This document shows, in pieces, positions 22,894-36,200 of a stretch of DNA of 64,000 nt. The notes beneath the pieces are model-generated. The model did not search any database and was not told where the DNA came from. It saw only the letters and a program-made list of their open reading frames with translations. The stretch comes from Porites lobata (lineage: Eukaryota; Cnidaria; Anthozoa; Scleractinia; Poritidae). Made by a program: the position numbers and the translations under genes. The stretch spans positions 426,501 to 490,500 of the forward strand of contig CALNXK010000043.1 in NCBI GenBank assembly GCA_942486035.1, written 5' to 3'. How positions within the stretch are numbered: position 1 is the first letter of the stretch; each line of letters begins with the position of its first letter.

Positions 22894-25800
22894 CTGCAAA
22901 AAAATGGATTTTGAAAGCAAGCAATTAAAACGAGTGCATTTTTCTGAGTACGAGGTACGACTCCACAATCCACTTCGAAAAGAAGCGGCCGCTTTTTTAA
23001 GTGTAGTTGCTTTGGTTTAATTTATTCGTACATAACGAACACTCTGGCATAAGGAATAATATTCTCCGCGCCAGGTTTAGTTGGAGGCTTCAGCAAACAA
23101 GACAGCGAAGGCAGCGAAAAAGTTGCCTTAAAAGCAAATTCGAGCTGTTTCCAACTTCATCCGTATTATTTTACCTCGTTCAAAGCTTTGTCAAATGGGA
23201 TGATAACGTGATTCGCACCCTTACTATAACAATCGATTTTCCCAGTCCTTAGGCACTTCCTACCGCTCGTAATTTGGGTTATACCCCTCCCCTCACGTGA
23301 AAAGGAGATAGTTACTTGAGGGTTCCCAATACGGTTCTTCAATCCCGACTCAAAATTTCATGCAACCCCTTAATCCCAAGGGTTATTTTTGGCATCCCAC
23401 CTCCAGCGCATACTTTCAATCCCGAATCTCACCCCGATTTTCCTTCACAATCCCGAATCCTGAGCTTCAAATAAGGCAAATCCAAGATCCCCAAAAATCG
23501 GGGAATGGGGACCCTATTACTAAGTTGGAATGAAAATAGAGAGCGGCAAAAGCTCTACCAACTCTAGTTATTTCAAGGCCAAAAGAGGCAGTTTTAAAAG
23601 GGAGATCTGGAAATTACTCATCGTTATCCTAAGTAAACTCCAGGGTTAAGCCTTGTAGAAAATAGAGCCGGTACAACTTTGAAAGACGCGGATTTCAATG
23701 CCGGTCTATCATTCGTCTGAAATAGATGCTACTATTTAGTTACCACGACTCTTCTACTCCGTTTTACCTTTAGGAGTCAGTGTCGAGCTACAATATCCAT
23801 TTAGTAAATGGGATTCTTTCACGTCAGGAATTCCAGTCATGGCTATAGAAAGGAGGGTGTGGAACGGACCAGCAGCAATTGCGAAATTGTCAGAACGGCT
23901 CAAATGTCCACCAGGCAATCAGTGGTCATTTCTGAATGAAAGAAAAAGCAGTTGTCTGTCAGTACAGTACCGTGTATAGTATACAGTTGCCGCTCACCCC
24001 CTTTTCGAGCACAGACAAACATAGACAAACTCTCTCTAGTACGATGGAGGTCATACTCTCTAGACCTCTCTATCATGTTCAGTTGATAACCAAAAATCAC
24101 AGCAATAACTGCCTCATAATACGAACAACTCTTTGTTACAGACAGTTGTCTTGGCCCCAAAATTATCAAATTCCTAAAATCTCCAGCTCCATAGTGCGGA
24201 TATCTCTGCTACGTAGTGGACAAATGTTTCGTTCCATGAGTGGTTTTCGTAATAAGGACATTTGACGGTAAAAGCATAGTGGCGAAACTACAAGATTTTA
24301 ATCGGGAGACCTCAGATACAAGGTCTTTGGGGCGCTATGCACTTGTTCCTTTCTACCCCCCCTCTCCCCACCTCCGTACCCCTAGGAGAGCTTGCTCGAA
24401 GGCTATTACCTTGTGTGAGTGGGTGCACTAGATCTGTCAAGTCTTGGCGCCATCTATGACGTCACTCGAAATATAAAAACAGTGGCGAAACAATTTCAAA
24501 AAGAGAACATCCATCCCTTTTTTCCGGGAAATATGATAAAGTCGTGAAAGAATGAAAGACCCCATGAGAGGGAGATATATGATAGGCAGCGTCCTTCATC
24601 TTGAACGAAGTAGTTGTGAGAGTTGTGAGATAATGGGGAAGGCACGAACAAAGAAGCATTGTCTGTGATCATCACCGCCACTTCTTGCGTTACAAGATCA
24701 ATTTACGAATATTTGGTTCCTTTTAGTTGTACATTTACAACTGAAATGTTTCGGGCGCATTCTAACAAGAGATTTTAAATCAAATACTCTGATTACAGTT
24801 TTACCAAGATACGGATGTAGAGGACTATCTCTTATTTTAAACGGCCGACAATATTGCCTTAATATAAATAAAGAGTTTCGGGATGTTGCAATAACGTCAT
24901 CCGTGACTGATCAGTCGATTTTTCAAACATTCCGGGGACCGTATTAAATCATTCCGTTGAAATATGCCAAATCCATGCACAAAATATGTTTATTTATATG
25001 GAAAAACAAATCGTCGGATAAGGCTCTAGAAGTATCTTTAGTGTCGTTAATGAATTCTGGAAGATGATTGCTTTAAGAAATGTAGGACTGAATTTTACTA
25101 TAAATTGAATATACATGTATTAACTTACTCTTTTAATGCATTGTTGTCGTTCTGTCAAGGACTGTTTCCTTTCTGTAACTCTTTAAGCCTGAAGAGATGG
25201 ATTGTATTATGCTATTGACCGTAGTTGTCATTCAGGGTCTTCTTCCGTGCTTCCAAGGACTGACCTTCAGCTGAAAGAATCAGAAGATCGAATATGTACT
25301 ACCGCCGTGTGTAGATATGCACTAGAAGAAAACATGATATCAAAACATATTAAGTACACGCTTGAACAAAGCCACATACGCTGATTAAAAGACTAACGAT
25401 CAACGTAACTTATACCTGATATGTGTATGTAATCATAATAATTAGGAATCAACATAGTATTCACACTTGCATACTGCCGCTTTCCCTTTTCCTGCTTCAC
25501 TAGCTTCTAAAACAGGAAGTCACGTTGTCTTGAAAATATTTCCAGGCACGCAACACGTGCAAGCTGATAAAGAGGCATCTGCCGCATCTCCAGCCGGTCG
25601 CAGGCTCGGATTGTCTTGCAATTTGTCCGTACAATTCGACAACGATCAAACGACACGATACTATAATCATGAATCTTGAAGAGACTATCGGCACCTAATC
25701 TTTGAGCTGTCGGAGCCAAAAATTCTCATATGAAAAATAACATAACATGGCCGCTTTGAGATACGAAATTTCTCTTCTTGTGTTGAAATAGTACTTGATA

Positions 25801-26360
25801 TTCATTGTACTATCACAATTTGTTTACTTTGCACCAGATGTCTAAAGGAAAGACGAAGAAAATTGAATCTATAGCATGAGCATAGACTCAGCTGTGCGCA
25901 ACGTTTTGCGTTTCCAGTCGTTTTTACTACTTTCATAGCAATACCCGATTTCGTACCACGAACAAGACTAAAATTTAAGGTGACAAGGGTAGATTCTTGG
26001 TACGACGGCTACACATAAACATTCAAAATAGCTCATGCACGTTAAACGTGCCTATGTTTTTTCATAATTAGTAGGTGTTTATGGAGTCAATATCGGATGC
26101 AACTTGTGCTAATAGTTTTTATCTTCTTTTTTCTTTGTGAAATTCGAAATTTCCTTTTGTAGTTTTCACCGCAAGTGCTTTAAATAGTCAGATTAACCTA
26201 AGTTCAATGAACGTGTCAACACTTGCTCACTGTCTAATACGCCAGTACACTTATGGTTGTTCTGATGAACTCCATTGCCCTATGCCACGCATCCACAACA
26301 CCGGGCTCGAGACGTTCTTGTTGCAAGTTTGAATATACAGTAGCTGAACACACTGAATAT
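22894..26360. other. Region holding the unlocated 5' end of the Ig-Death gene
   Basis: Two minus-strand candidates match phase but lack independent support: 25220-25270 (51 nt, phase 1 at both ends, AEGQSLEARKKTLNDNY, weak donor) and a start at 24081 reading MIERSREYDLHRTRESL to a GTGAGC donor near 23996 in phase 1. Both are left as candidates only. The rest is AT-rich DNA with the 23270-23525 repeat. Confidence 0.3.
23270..23525. repeat. Degenerate repeat with recurring CAATCCCGA
   Basis: CAATCCCGA-type units recur at several points (TTCAATCCCGACT, TTCAATCCCGAATC, ACAATCCCGAATCC), ending at CGGGGAATGGGGACCC. Likely a decayed element; family not recognised. Confidence 0.4.
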
Positions 26361-29300
26361 TCATCTCGCATTGCACGTGTTTCTCCAGGGTATCCAAGCT
26401 TTATTTTTCATGGCCAAAACTAACGCCATTATATCATCTGGTACGATTCCGGGTGGAACAGCGGTTTTCTGATATTCGTGTATGCGTGCCTTTAATTGCC
26501 GCACAATATCAGGATTTCTGCGGCTTAAATCGTGTCGTTCAGTCGGATCTGCGGATATGTTGAAAAGAGCCAATTCTACAATGTTTGTTTTTTGATCCTG
26601 AGAGAGAAAGAGAGAAAGAAGGAGTCAAAAACACGTAAAGGACTTATGCTGATAAATTTCTCCTTTGCAGCTTAAACAACAAGTCTTACAAAGTGACGTA
26701 CAATTTACATTGAACAATGAGAAAATGATTCCACTTTTCTGTTACAATGTTCCAGTTTTAGCTGTCTTGTAAAAGATAAACAGAAGTGTGTTAATTGCGG
26801 ATGGGTTCATTTTTATTCTCTTACAATATCTGGTGTCACTTTAATCTCGACTCTCTGTAAGCCGCACACCTCTCTAAGACGGACAGTCGGGCCGGTCCCG
26901 AAGGTGTCCATCTTAAAGAGAGTTGACTGTATTTTTATGTTGTTCATACGAAAACGAAATGGTCTTCAAACGAAAAGACGGGAGCGAGTGTGGAATATGG
27001 AGAGTGAGACTTAATAGAAGAAAACCCAAAAAGGAGCCACAAGGTTGTATGAGGCTGGCTAGTCTGAAAGAAACACACCCCCGCCAAGTGCCTTGCGAGT
27101 AGCCATTGTTTTTTATTTTTATTTTTTTATTTTAGAGAAAAAATACCTAACATTTTGTATTTTAAGGCTGTCTGCTTCCACCTGATAATTTTCAAACGTT
27201 TTTATGTTAAATTGCCCGCCCGATTAACCATTTAGCATTCTGTAGTGTGGTGATCCCTCAGGTTAAAATAGTAACGGGTGATCAGTCTTCTGTAGTAAAG
27301 GAAGAAAAATGGGTGGTGGTGGTAGGGGGGCAGGAGGTCGCAGGGGGTGGGGGGAGGGAGGAATGAATAATCACACTGTTACCCAAATGTCTTCCATCGG
27401 TGGGGCAATCCCGCCATCCTCTGGAGTCTGGTACCAAGTGGCATTGGGGACATGTATCAACAACTTCATGTCGCCGACACGAATTGCCGCTCCTGTGTAC
27501 CACGTGTCATAGGTCAGAAGAAGGCCAGGCCTTTTCTCAGGAAAATCGATATTTAGGAGGATTTCAGTTCTGGGTGAAGGTGCTCCCTTTGCAATGGTGT
27601 CCCAAACGTCAAAGCCGTCTACTGGAATATCACTAGAGTCCATGGTACCACCTAAGAAATTAGTTGAAGATAGCCTATATGGGCCTATTCAATTTTTCAT
27701 TCCATAACCTTCACGGAGAAAGGGCGCAAGCCTTGGGTGCGAAGATTTATGGGATCGCATAGGTGGAAAAGCATTAGTAACCGATCATAACACGCGCTTG
27801 TCCATGCAAAGATCCCACAAATCGTCGCGCCGACAGCTTGTGTCCATTCTCCCTATCGTTGATGGAGTGGCGAATAGTGATTTATTGTTAGAACGGTAAC
27901 CTAAAGTGCAAGGAGAGAAAGAGTATACCTGTTATTAATTCTAGCGTTTTTCGTCGAGCCTCCTCGCAAGACATACTTGCGCGCGTACGTACGACTACCC
28001 ACTTCTCGTCTGGAGTGGGGAATGCCGAGTCACCTCCTACCCGAACCGGCGGGTGAGAGGGAGGTGGGGGGAGAAGGGGGCTCCTCTCACGAATTGCCTG
28101 CTGGACTGATACAAATCCATTCGATAGGCAACTCTTGAAAAGAGTTAATAACCTGCCGAATGCCCTTTGTGTGGATCGACTTCTTATGAGAAGTTGTTCT
28201 GTGGGATTTGTTAGCGTAAAGATGTTAAAATGAAGCTTCAGTGCGCTTGATCAATCTTGCGTAAAGTTACTTTAACTAGCTTATGAAGTAGTTTCAATTA
28301 CCTGTTAAACGGACGAGAGTTGGGTACCAATCTGTGACATGAATTAATTCCTTGACGATCACTCCTTTTTGTATAAGCATCTTTCCATAAACAAAAGCAG
28401 GCGCTCTCACCCCTCCCTCCCACAGGGTTCTTTTGTATCCACGCAGGGGGTAGTTGTAGCCTCTATTTACAGGATCTCCCCCATTATCTGAACTGAATAT
28501 CACAAGTGTGTCATTCCATAACCTGTGGAGCAAGAATAAAGAAGTGATATTTTAAACAAGTTGAAATCCTGCAAATAAATTCATGAAGAACCATCTTGTC
28601 TGAGTTTTGCCCAGTCCATATTAGACTACGAGTAGTCCTCATTTTTCCTCAGGGATAGTAGAGCGAGCAAAACGCGAGCGCGCGTGAAAATCACTCCACG
28701 CGAGAAAAAGTGACACGCGCCGGAAAATTTTCTCTCTCCCCGCCTCGTGTCGCCTTTTCTCGCATAGGATGATTTTCACGCGCGCTCGCGTTTCGCTCAC
28801 TCTACTATCCCTGAGGAAAAATGGGGACTACTCGTAGTCTAAGTCCATATGCATCCCCGCTAGAAAGAGGCGAAGTTTTTTTTTTAAATACAAACCAAAA
28901 TCACTTTTCCCAATCAAACAATATGCTAGTAAACGTGGTGTTGCACGGTACGATTTACAACGACGATTTTTAGCGCAACACAGCGGTGCAATGTTGGAAC
29001 AATGTAACTATCCAAAACAATGTCGCAACAATGTTGCCACGCTGAGTTGTGCTATAAGTCGTTGTTGCGAACCGTCTCGTGTAACATCACCTTTTAAAAA
29101 GCTTGTAAACGACAGCCTTCTGCAAGCAACCGCCACTAAAAATCGTGGCCCAAAATCGGTTTTCGCTTACAGAAGATTCCAGTCAGCACTAAAATTCCAC
29201 GAAGGATGTATAATTAGGCGGAGGTCCAGCATTTTGTGCGAATTCCCTGAAAGAATCGTTAGCTTTAGTCTGTCAAAAGTTGTGAGCGAAAATTATTACT

Positions 29301-32300
29301 GGTACTCTATAAAAAAATTGGCGCGAGAAATTTAATTGTCTTCGAAAGTCAATTAAAAACCGCCATACTGGAAGGCTGTACAAAAAAATGTTCTTCAGCA
29401 ATGTGAACTTGCATTTTGCGCTCTGTTGTGAAAAATATGCGCACAATTCAAATTTCCACATACCGTACAAAACTCAATGGAGAAAAGTAAAATACAGCAC
29501 AATGACTGAACACAATTTCTGAATCAGTAGGATTTAAAAACGTTTTAGACTAGGTACTTATTTCGGAGAATTTTGCCAGTCTTCTGGAAATAATAATTCT
29601 ACTGTCAATTTTTTACTTTTTTAATGACTCTTCTGACTTTATCTGCGACTTCTGAACTAAAACAAACTTTTCAATTAAACTTAAGATTGAAAATTTCAAA
29701 AATAAAAATTTACGAGTTACAAACGGCATGAAAAAACGGCGGGAAAATCATGCCGTCGAGCACGTGGTGAAAACGTGGCACAAATTTTTCGTGGTAACCG
29801 TAAGCATTTAAACGCAAAAGGTTGACTGGTCCCACAGCTAAACTCAATTAACTCTTTCCTTTTAAAAAACAATCACATTATAAACGACATGACTTTTCCT
29901 TACCCTTTTTCTTCAAACGCCGCCGTTATATTTCCAATAGCTTCATCAACTATATCCATCATCGCAGCGTAGCCTCTTCTTTTTTTGTCCTCAATAATCT
30001 TGTACTTTCTCAGATATTCGTCGGGCGCTTGAATCGGGTCGTGGACGTTCTCAAACGCCATGTAAAGAAACAGCGGCGTAGACGAATTGTGTTCTGCGAT
30101 AATTCTATTGGCTTCCTGATTTCATGAAGAAAGGCATATTAAACCTATCATTTCGATCATTTATTACCATCTTATTCATATCTGTTATAAAAGTGTACAG
30201 ACTCACAACTTTTTGAGACGCAAATGTTAGATGTCTAACTGATTTTTTTTTCTGATTTTTTTATTTATTGCACTTTTCAAGAGGTTACTAGAAAAAATAA
30301 CAATACATTGCACCAAAGGAACCTTCTTCGCAGTTTTAAATACTTACAAAAGGTAATTTCGACATTTTAATAAAATTTTTAATGCGGACACCCCATTATT
30401 ATGGAGAGTTTGCTTTGTCCTTGGGGAAACAAAACTCTTACATTTTCTCTTATTTTTTTCTATGGCCCCCTCAGTGTCTGTTAATTAACGCCGGGTTTGA
30501 CCGTATTACCTTTACATATAGATGAGTAGCGTACTGTCCATGATATTCTCTTGTCACTTCCTCTCCTCTGAAGAAGTCCAGGAAGCCATCATGGGTGTGA
30601 TTATAGTGATCACGTCCATAATTGACAAATCCAAAAAATGAGTCAAATCCTCGGTTTGTTGGAAGGCTCGCTGATGTGTGATGTCCTAGATGCCATTTTC
30701 CAATGATATGGGTTCTATAACCTGTAGGTACAAAGGTATATTAATGTGGCAGACACCTTTGCCATAGGAAGGTTTATTAATGTTGCGTGAGGTGCTTAAA
30801 GTTTTATCCCTCTACTGTCCAAAGACCATAGGGAGGAGAAGTGTGACATCAGGTCAGTGGTGGATCCAGGGGAAGGGTCTGGCTGGGCCCGCCCTTATTT
30901 TTAGACCAAACTGAGGCCCGAAGGACCGACAAAACTTTTTTTTGGAGACTAGCCCCCCCCCCCCCCTTATCTCAGGGTCTGGATGACTGTCCCCTCCCCC
31001 TTTATCTTAAGGTCTGGATCTGCCACTGCAGGTTATCATGGTGGCAAAATTTCTGGAACTTAACAATCTTTCTTGACAGAGACAGCCATTTGCACTGTCA
31101 AACGATGGAAAAGATTCACGGGCTACCGTTTGGTTCCTGAGTGCAATCATGCTCACACCTGTCATTTTTTTTTTTTTTGCCATACCAAGGCTTGTTGAGA
31201 TCCAATGTGGTAATGTGATATAACGACATCTCCACTATAGTGGACTTGAATTATCCCTAATCTTCTCTGTTGAACTTCACCCAGGTGACATGCAGAGTGT
31301 AATGGGAAGCAGAAGAACTTAACTATGAAGCAGATGATTGCTGAAGTGAACACACACAAAAAATAAGAGATGCTCCGTTAACCTAATGCTCATGCAATCT
31401 TGGTGTACTTTAAACTTCTTACCTACTTCTTGTAGCTTTTCTGGAAGGGTGGAAAAATGTAGAGGTAAGCCAAAAGGAGTTAAACACAGAACTGCCCTAT
31501 GCTGAAGACCTGTAAAATCAAAATAGACGGGTAGGTGAAATTATAGGGTAAAGTATGATATTTAACAATTATTATTCCTCGAGCCTGAAGGCCACATGGG
31601 CTATTGACTCAGAGGCCATGAGGGCAAGAGGAACAATCGTTTTAAAAATCCAACTAGTTGGTCAAAAATATCGAGACAAAACAATGTTAGCTAGCAAAAC
31701 ACAATTCAGCTGCCATTGTTTTGGTTTTCAAAGCCGGCGCTTTTCGCTACTAGTGGGCCATAAAATATAGCCTAGTAGTAACTCAACCAATCAGAAATAT
31801 GCAGCATTGATAATAGACCACTAGTTTTACTAAAAAGAGATATATCTTTGGAGGTTCAGCGGCAGTTAGATATGTTGTAGTTAACTTTTTATCTTAGGTG
31901 TGTTAATTTATTTTTCCTTTGCTTCAACTTCATTAGCATACATTACCATACCCAAAAACACAAAAAAAGCAACAATTACCTGAGATAAAAAATTAACTAC
32001 AAAAGACGTATGATGGGAAAATCTCATCATCCTTACTAATTCTGCCTATCGGTCTTTAACTTGAGGATGAAATATATCTGGATATTAAAAGATGAGATTA
32101 TTGGCTAAGAAATATTATCAAATCTAGGAGAGAAGGGAACAAGCCACAGATTCCTCAGCGATATTTCTGACCATATTCGCTATCTAGGGTAAGTATTAAA
32201 TGAAAAAAATTGCCGGTAGGTATGGAATTGTCCTCTTTTCACTTTATTCCGAGCCCAATAAATCAAGACGACAGGGACTCAGAGGGGAGAGAGCATAACT

Positions 32301-32930
32301 TGGTCTCTGAGTGCAGGCAAGAATGGCAGAAAATATCTCATACTTATTTGCATCTCATTGACCAGCAGAAGAATAAAAACAACAGAGCACATTTGTTTAT
32401 TAATAATGCCTCGGATCTTTATTAAAATAGACCTCATTAGCTTCTGTACTTTGTTTTCCCAATGTAGGTCATGTGACAATACTCAAGAATTTTTCCTTTC
32501 AAATTTCAGTCCCAAATTTCTTTTTATTCACGTAATACACATAATTTATGAAAGGAGAAATGACCAAATTCCTTTGAGACCTTCACTGGAAGCAAAACAT
32601 ACAAGCTAAAGAGGTCTATTTACCGCACAGCCTTGCATCTGACTCTGCTGGGTCCATCTTACCGGTGTGAATTGGGTATCGGCCTGTCATAAGAGAGGCT
32701 CGTGTAGGAGTGCAATAAGGCTGTACGTAATAGTTATCCAGTATGACACCATCGCTCGCCAACCTGTCGACATTTGGTGTGCGGATTTTCGACCCATGGA
32801 AACCGACATCGCTCCAGCCAAGATCGTCAACCAGTATCAACAAGATATGAGGTTTTTTGACTGTTTCAGTGGCGATTACCACACAAAAATTTACAAGAAA
32901 AAAAGTAGTCGTTGCGAGCTCGAGGTTCAT
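26361..32930 (-). CDS. Arylsulfatase B-like sulfatase, 7 exons
   Basis: Exons in transcript order: 32624-32930, 31423-31509, 30510-30721, 29904-30115, 28302-28522, 27383-27651 and 26361-26597; phases agree and give 514 aa, close to vertebrate ARSB/ARSI/ARSJ. A hydrophobic N-terminus (TTFFLVNFCVVIA) is the signal peptide. The sulfatase core is intact: metal-binding VDDLGWSDVG, the signature CTPTRASLMTGRY whose Cys73 would be converted to formylglycine, GKWHLGH, SSDNGGDP, and PLRGYKRTLWEGGVRAP. The C-terminal part has the GFDVWDTIAKG, SPRTEILLNID and DPTERHDLSRRNP segments characteristic of the ARSB group. The family hydrolyses sulfate esters, ARSB acting on N-acetylgalactosamine-4-sulfate of dermatan and chondroitin sulfate in the lysosome; substrate here is inferred from similarity only, and a secreted location is possible. 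It is divergently transcribed from PPME1. Confidence 0.95.
28622..28841. mobile_element. 220-bp MITE with TAGACTACGAGTAGTCC ends and 9-bp target duplication
   Basis: The two ends are near-perfect inverted repeats over about 70 bp each (TAGACTACGAGTAGTCC, TCAGGGATAGTAGAG, ACGCGAGCGCGCGTG). AGTCCATAT occurs immediately outside both ends (28613-28621 and 28842-28850), a 9-bp duplication as made by Mutator-like elements. It lies in the sulfatase intron between exons 29904-30115 and 28302-28522. Confidence 0.88.
30855..31028. repeat. MITE with CAGTGGTGGATCCAG ends
   Basis: CAGTGGTGGATCCAG at the left and CTGGATCTGCCACTG at the right are inverted; the centre contains a long C run. It lies in the sulfatase intron between exons 31423-31509 and 30510-30721. 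Confidence 0.7.
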
Positions 32931-33274
32931 GGCAGACGAATACTGTATGCACAGGTTTTGAATATTTTTACCGCGCTAAGGTTGTAAGGTTATACCTGTC
33001 ATGCAATGTCATGTATTAAAGTGAAGCTTGTTCTTCCAGGGAGACTTATTGTGTTGCTTTGTTAGCTTTAAATTAATAAAACGGACATATCTAAAGGACT
33101 TTACAAACGTAAATTACCTTATGTTCCTTTCTTGATACTTCTCCTTCTTTGTACGAATGATCAAGGTCTACGCCTGATTCCCTTTTAGTTGCGTGACAAG
33201 GTGACAAAATCAAAATAAACTTTTGCGCCTGCGATACCTGATTACAAAACTTCGCAAAAAAAAAAAAATCCAAG
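32931..33274. promoter_or_regulatory. Compact bidirectional promoter interval between sulfatase and PPME1
   Basis: The start codons of the minus-strand sulfatase (32930) and plus-strand PPME1 (33275) are 344 bp apart, so both promoters and 5' UTRs must lie here unless untranslated first exons exist elsewhere. No clear TATA box is placed at the expected distance from either start. The spacing alone is the evidence; shared regulation is inference. Confidence 0.55.
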
Positions 33275-36200
33275 ATGTCGGAATATCGCAGAGAAGCTTT
33301 GAAAAACAAGTACGGCGGATTACCCTCTGTTCCGAAACGGCCAGGGAAAAGTAATTTGTAAGTATAAATAAAGATTTAATTTTCTGTGATTTGTATACCG
33401 TTTGATCTGATTCTTTCCCTCACTCAGTGCTCCTGGTGGAATTCGCCGGAAGAGAGATTACACGCCGCTGTCATGGGAAGGGTATTTCGAAACTTCAAGA
33501 GATGTTCGGGTCAGCGAAAAAAATGTATCCTTTCTTCGTTGATCGAGGTAGACTCTTATGTACTATTCTGTTACTGAATGCAGACTTGTTACAAAATTCG
33601 TACACTCAAACTTTTATTTTGAACAAGTAAATGTGCATGCATAAACACAAAGCTAGAGATGTCAGAGGTAAGACTGAAACTTTGTTTTGTTTTGTTTTAT
33701 GAACTTTATTGGTCTGAGTCTCTCTCAATAAATAGTTACAGTAACGAAAAAAATAATACTAAAAAAAGGCCAAAAGGTAAGGGGCAAACGGGACCTCCCA
33801 TGCAGGGCACTTCCCGACTAAATCAGTAAAAATCTTAAGAAATGTGTATTAAACTATAGTGGCACTCGCAATTACGTGCAAGACCCCATGAACTTCAAAG
33901 ACATTTGCTAATTCATCTTTGTACTATTCTTAAAAGTCTAAATGTTTAGAAAGTCACTGGGTTGAATTAATTTACATATTTGGTTCCATAATTTAATACT
34001 ACGATTAAAAAATGAACATGTAATAAAATTACTTAACATGGTTTTAAGATATTTCGAGTTTACCAGGCTGGAAGTAATGGACCGTTGTTACTGTTGCTCC
34101 ATGGTGGAGGGCATTCTGCTTTATCATGGGCTGTCTTTACAGTGAGTATAATTCAAAGTTTATACTCTGTGACTCACTGAGTTATTATTATTTTATAAAT
34201 TACACATTTTAAGCATTGACAATCTGTTGATTAGTCAAGTTGAAACAAACAAATCCCAGATTTCATGAAATTCTTAACTGAGTTACCACAAAGCTAAGGT
34301 TATTCAAATATGTATGCAAGGAGAAAAGTGCATATGCAGTTATATATTTCAATATATATTAGGTATTTACAACTTAATATGTACACCTAAACTAAAGAGA
34401 TTTCTTTTCCTTCAGAAAGCAATCTCTGGAATATGCCACTGTCAGATCTTGGCAATAGATCTTAGAGGTCATGGTGAGTATTGTAAAAAGTAACAATTAC
34501 CAATAAGTAAACTGGTTGCTCATACGCTTCAATGATAAAATGTTTTACATCAACCCCCATAATATCATACAGAGCCTTTGTTACCCTTATTTGGTGGAAA
34601 GGCAACAGATGCTCTGGAAACACAGAATTCTTGTTCTAGTTTGATTGCGTTTGCGTGAAGTTGTTTACCCATTTTAAAATTGTTTTGAGGAAGATGATTG
34701 TGATGATGATGATGATGATGATGCTGATGATAGATCTTGCAGCAAAGGAAATCAGGGGTCAGAATCTAGTTAACATAGACTTTCTGTGTGGGGCATACAT
34801 CAAGGATTTAGCCATAGTAACAATGGTCCTTATTGGGAGATGGCTAGGGCGATTATGTATATGTTACAGGTAAAAATTAAATTCAGGTTAAGATATTTTA
34901 CTCTTGGATGATTCTCAATTACTTTTGTCTCCTAGCCCTAATTATTCATGAAATAAGGCTAGGAGACTAAAGGAAACAGAGAATCAACCTAGGTTAAAAA
35001 ATTTTAATCTGAATGTCATTTTGACTTGTAACATATACATTGTAGTAAACAGCAGTATACTTAATTCCTTAAGGTGACACAACGACCGAGGATGATTACA
35101 ATTTATCAGCAGATGCCTTAGCAAAGTAAGTGTAAGGAAATTTTTTTGTTTTTCTACTCTGTAGTGCAAGCAGTCATTTTCTTTCCTCAGATCATCAGAA
35201 CATGTATGTGAGCTAACCTTTGGATATGTAAATTAGTATTGAAAAACAATGAGGGAGTATCTAGCACACAAACTTTTTCTCTCTTTGAGAAACAAAAAAT
35301 AGTAAAAGGAAGGCACCTCGTGCAATCTGCTGCTATTACCACTGCTATTTGTAAGCAGCCTCATTAGCTTCCTGAGATCAGATGTTGTGTTTGGTGGTAT
35401 TAAGACCAGTAGAAACCTCATTCAATTTTGATTTAAATGAATAACATGCAAAGAAACAGAGGTTATTAAATCTTTTTATTGTGTTTGTGATCTAATTTTA
35501 GAGATGTGAAAGATGTTGTGGACAAGATCTATGAAGATGTTGATTCAAAGCCGAAAATTCTTTTGGTTGGCCACAGGTAAGCATTTGTATGACGAGAGAC
35601 ATACTACACATCCTAAATAATGTCACCATGCACAACTACATGTAATGATGCCCGGTCTTCAAGGAACACTATAAATTTATTAGTAGTAGTTTTCTGTCAG
35701 TTATGCCCAATTCACACTAACTAAACATGTTTACTTAAACCAGGTTTTTAAAAAATTAGGAAAAGCAGACACGGAAAACTGGAACTGGAAAACTGTTTTT
35801 TCACACAAGATTCAAATGAAATTTAACCCTGTGAGCAACTTCTTCTTTCTGAGGTTGTAAATGAAGCCAGTCACAACGAGAATGCGCCTGTGAGCTGCAA
35901 AGCTGGGAGGTGGAAAAATGGAGACTCTCTCTTGCGTCTTCTTTTGTATGGTGTTCGCATGTGACTTCTTATGATATCCCTCAACTTGAAAGCATGTTTG
36001 CACATCATAATGTTTTCTTTCTGGTGACAATTATAATATTTTATTCATTTTCGTGTATATTTTTCAGCATGGGTGGGGCAATAGCTGTCCATGTTGGAGT
36101 TCAGGGATTGTTGGGCCCATCTCTAAGTGGTCTGGCAGTTATTGATGTGGTGGAAGGTAAAAAACCTTAATCCTTTAGGCCCTAAGAGTCATCAGCATCA

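Noticed and set aside
25130..25270. Possible extra 5' exons of the Ig-Death gene
   Set aside because: One candidate (25220-25270) fits phase but has a weak donor; the neighbouring 25130-25190 piece reads into a stop. Not included in the gene model.
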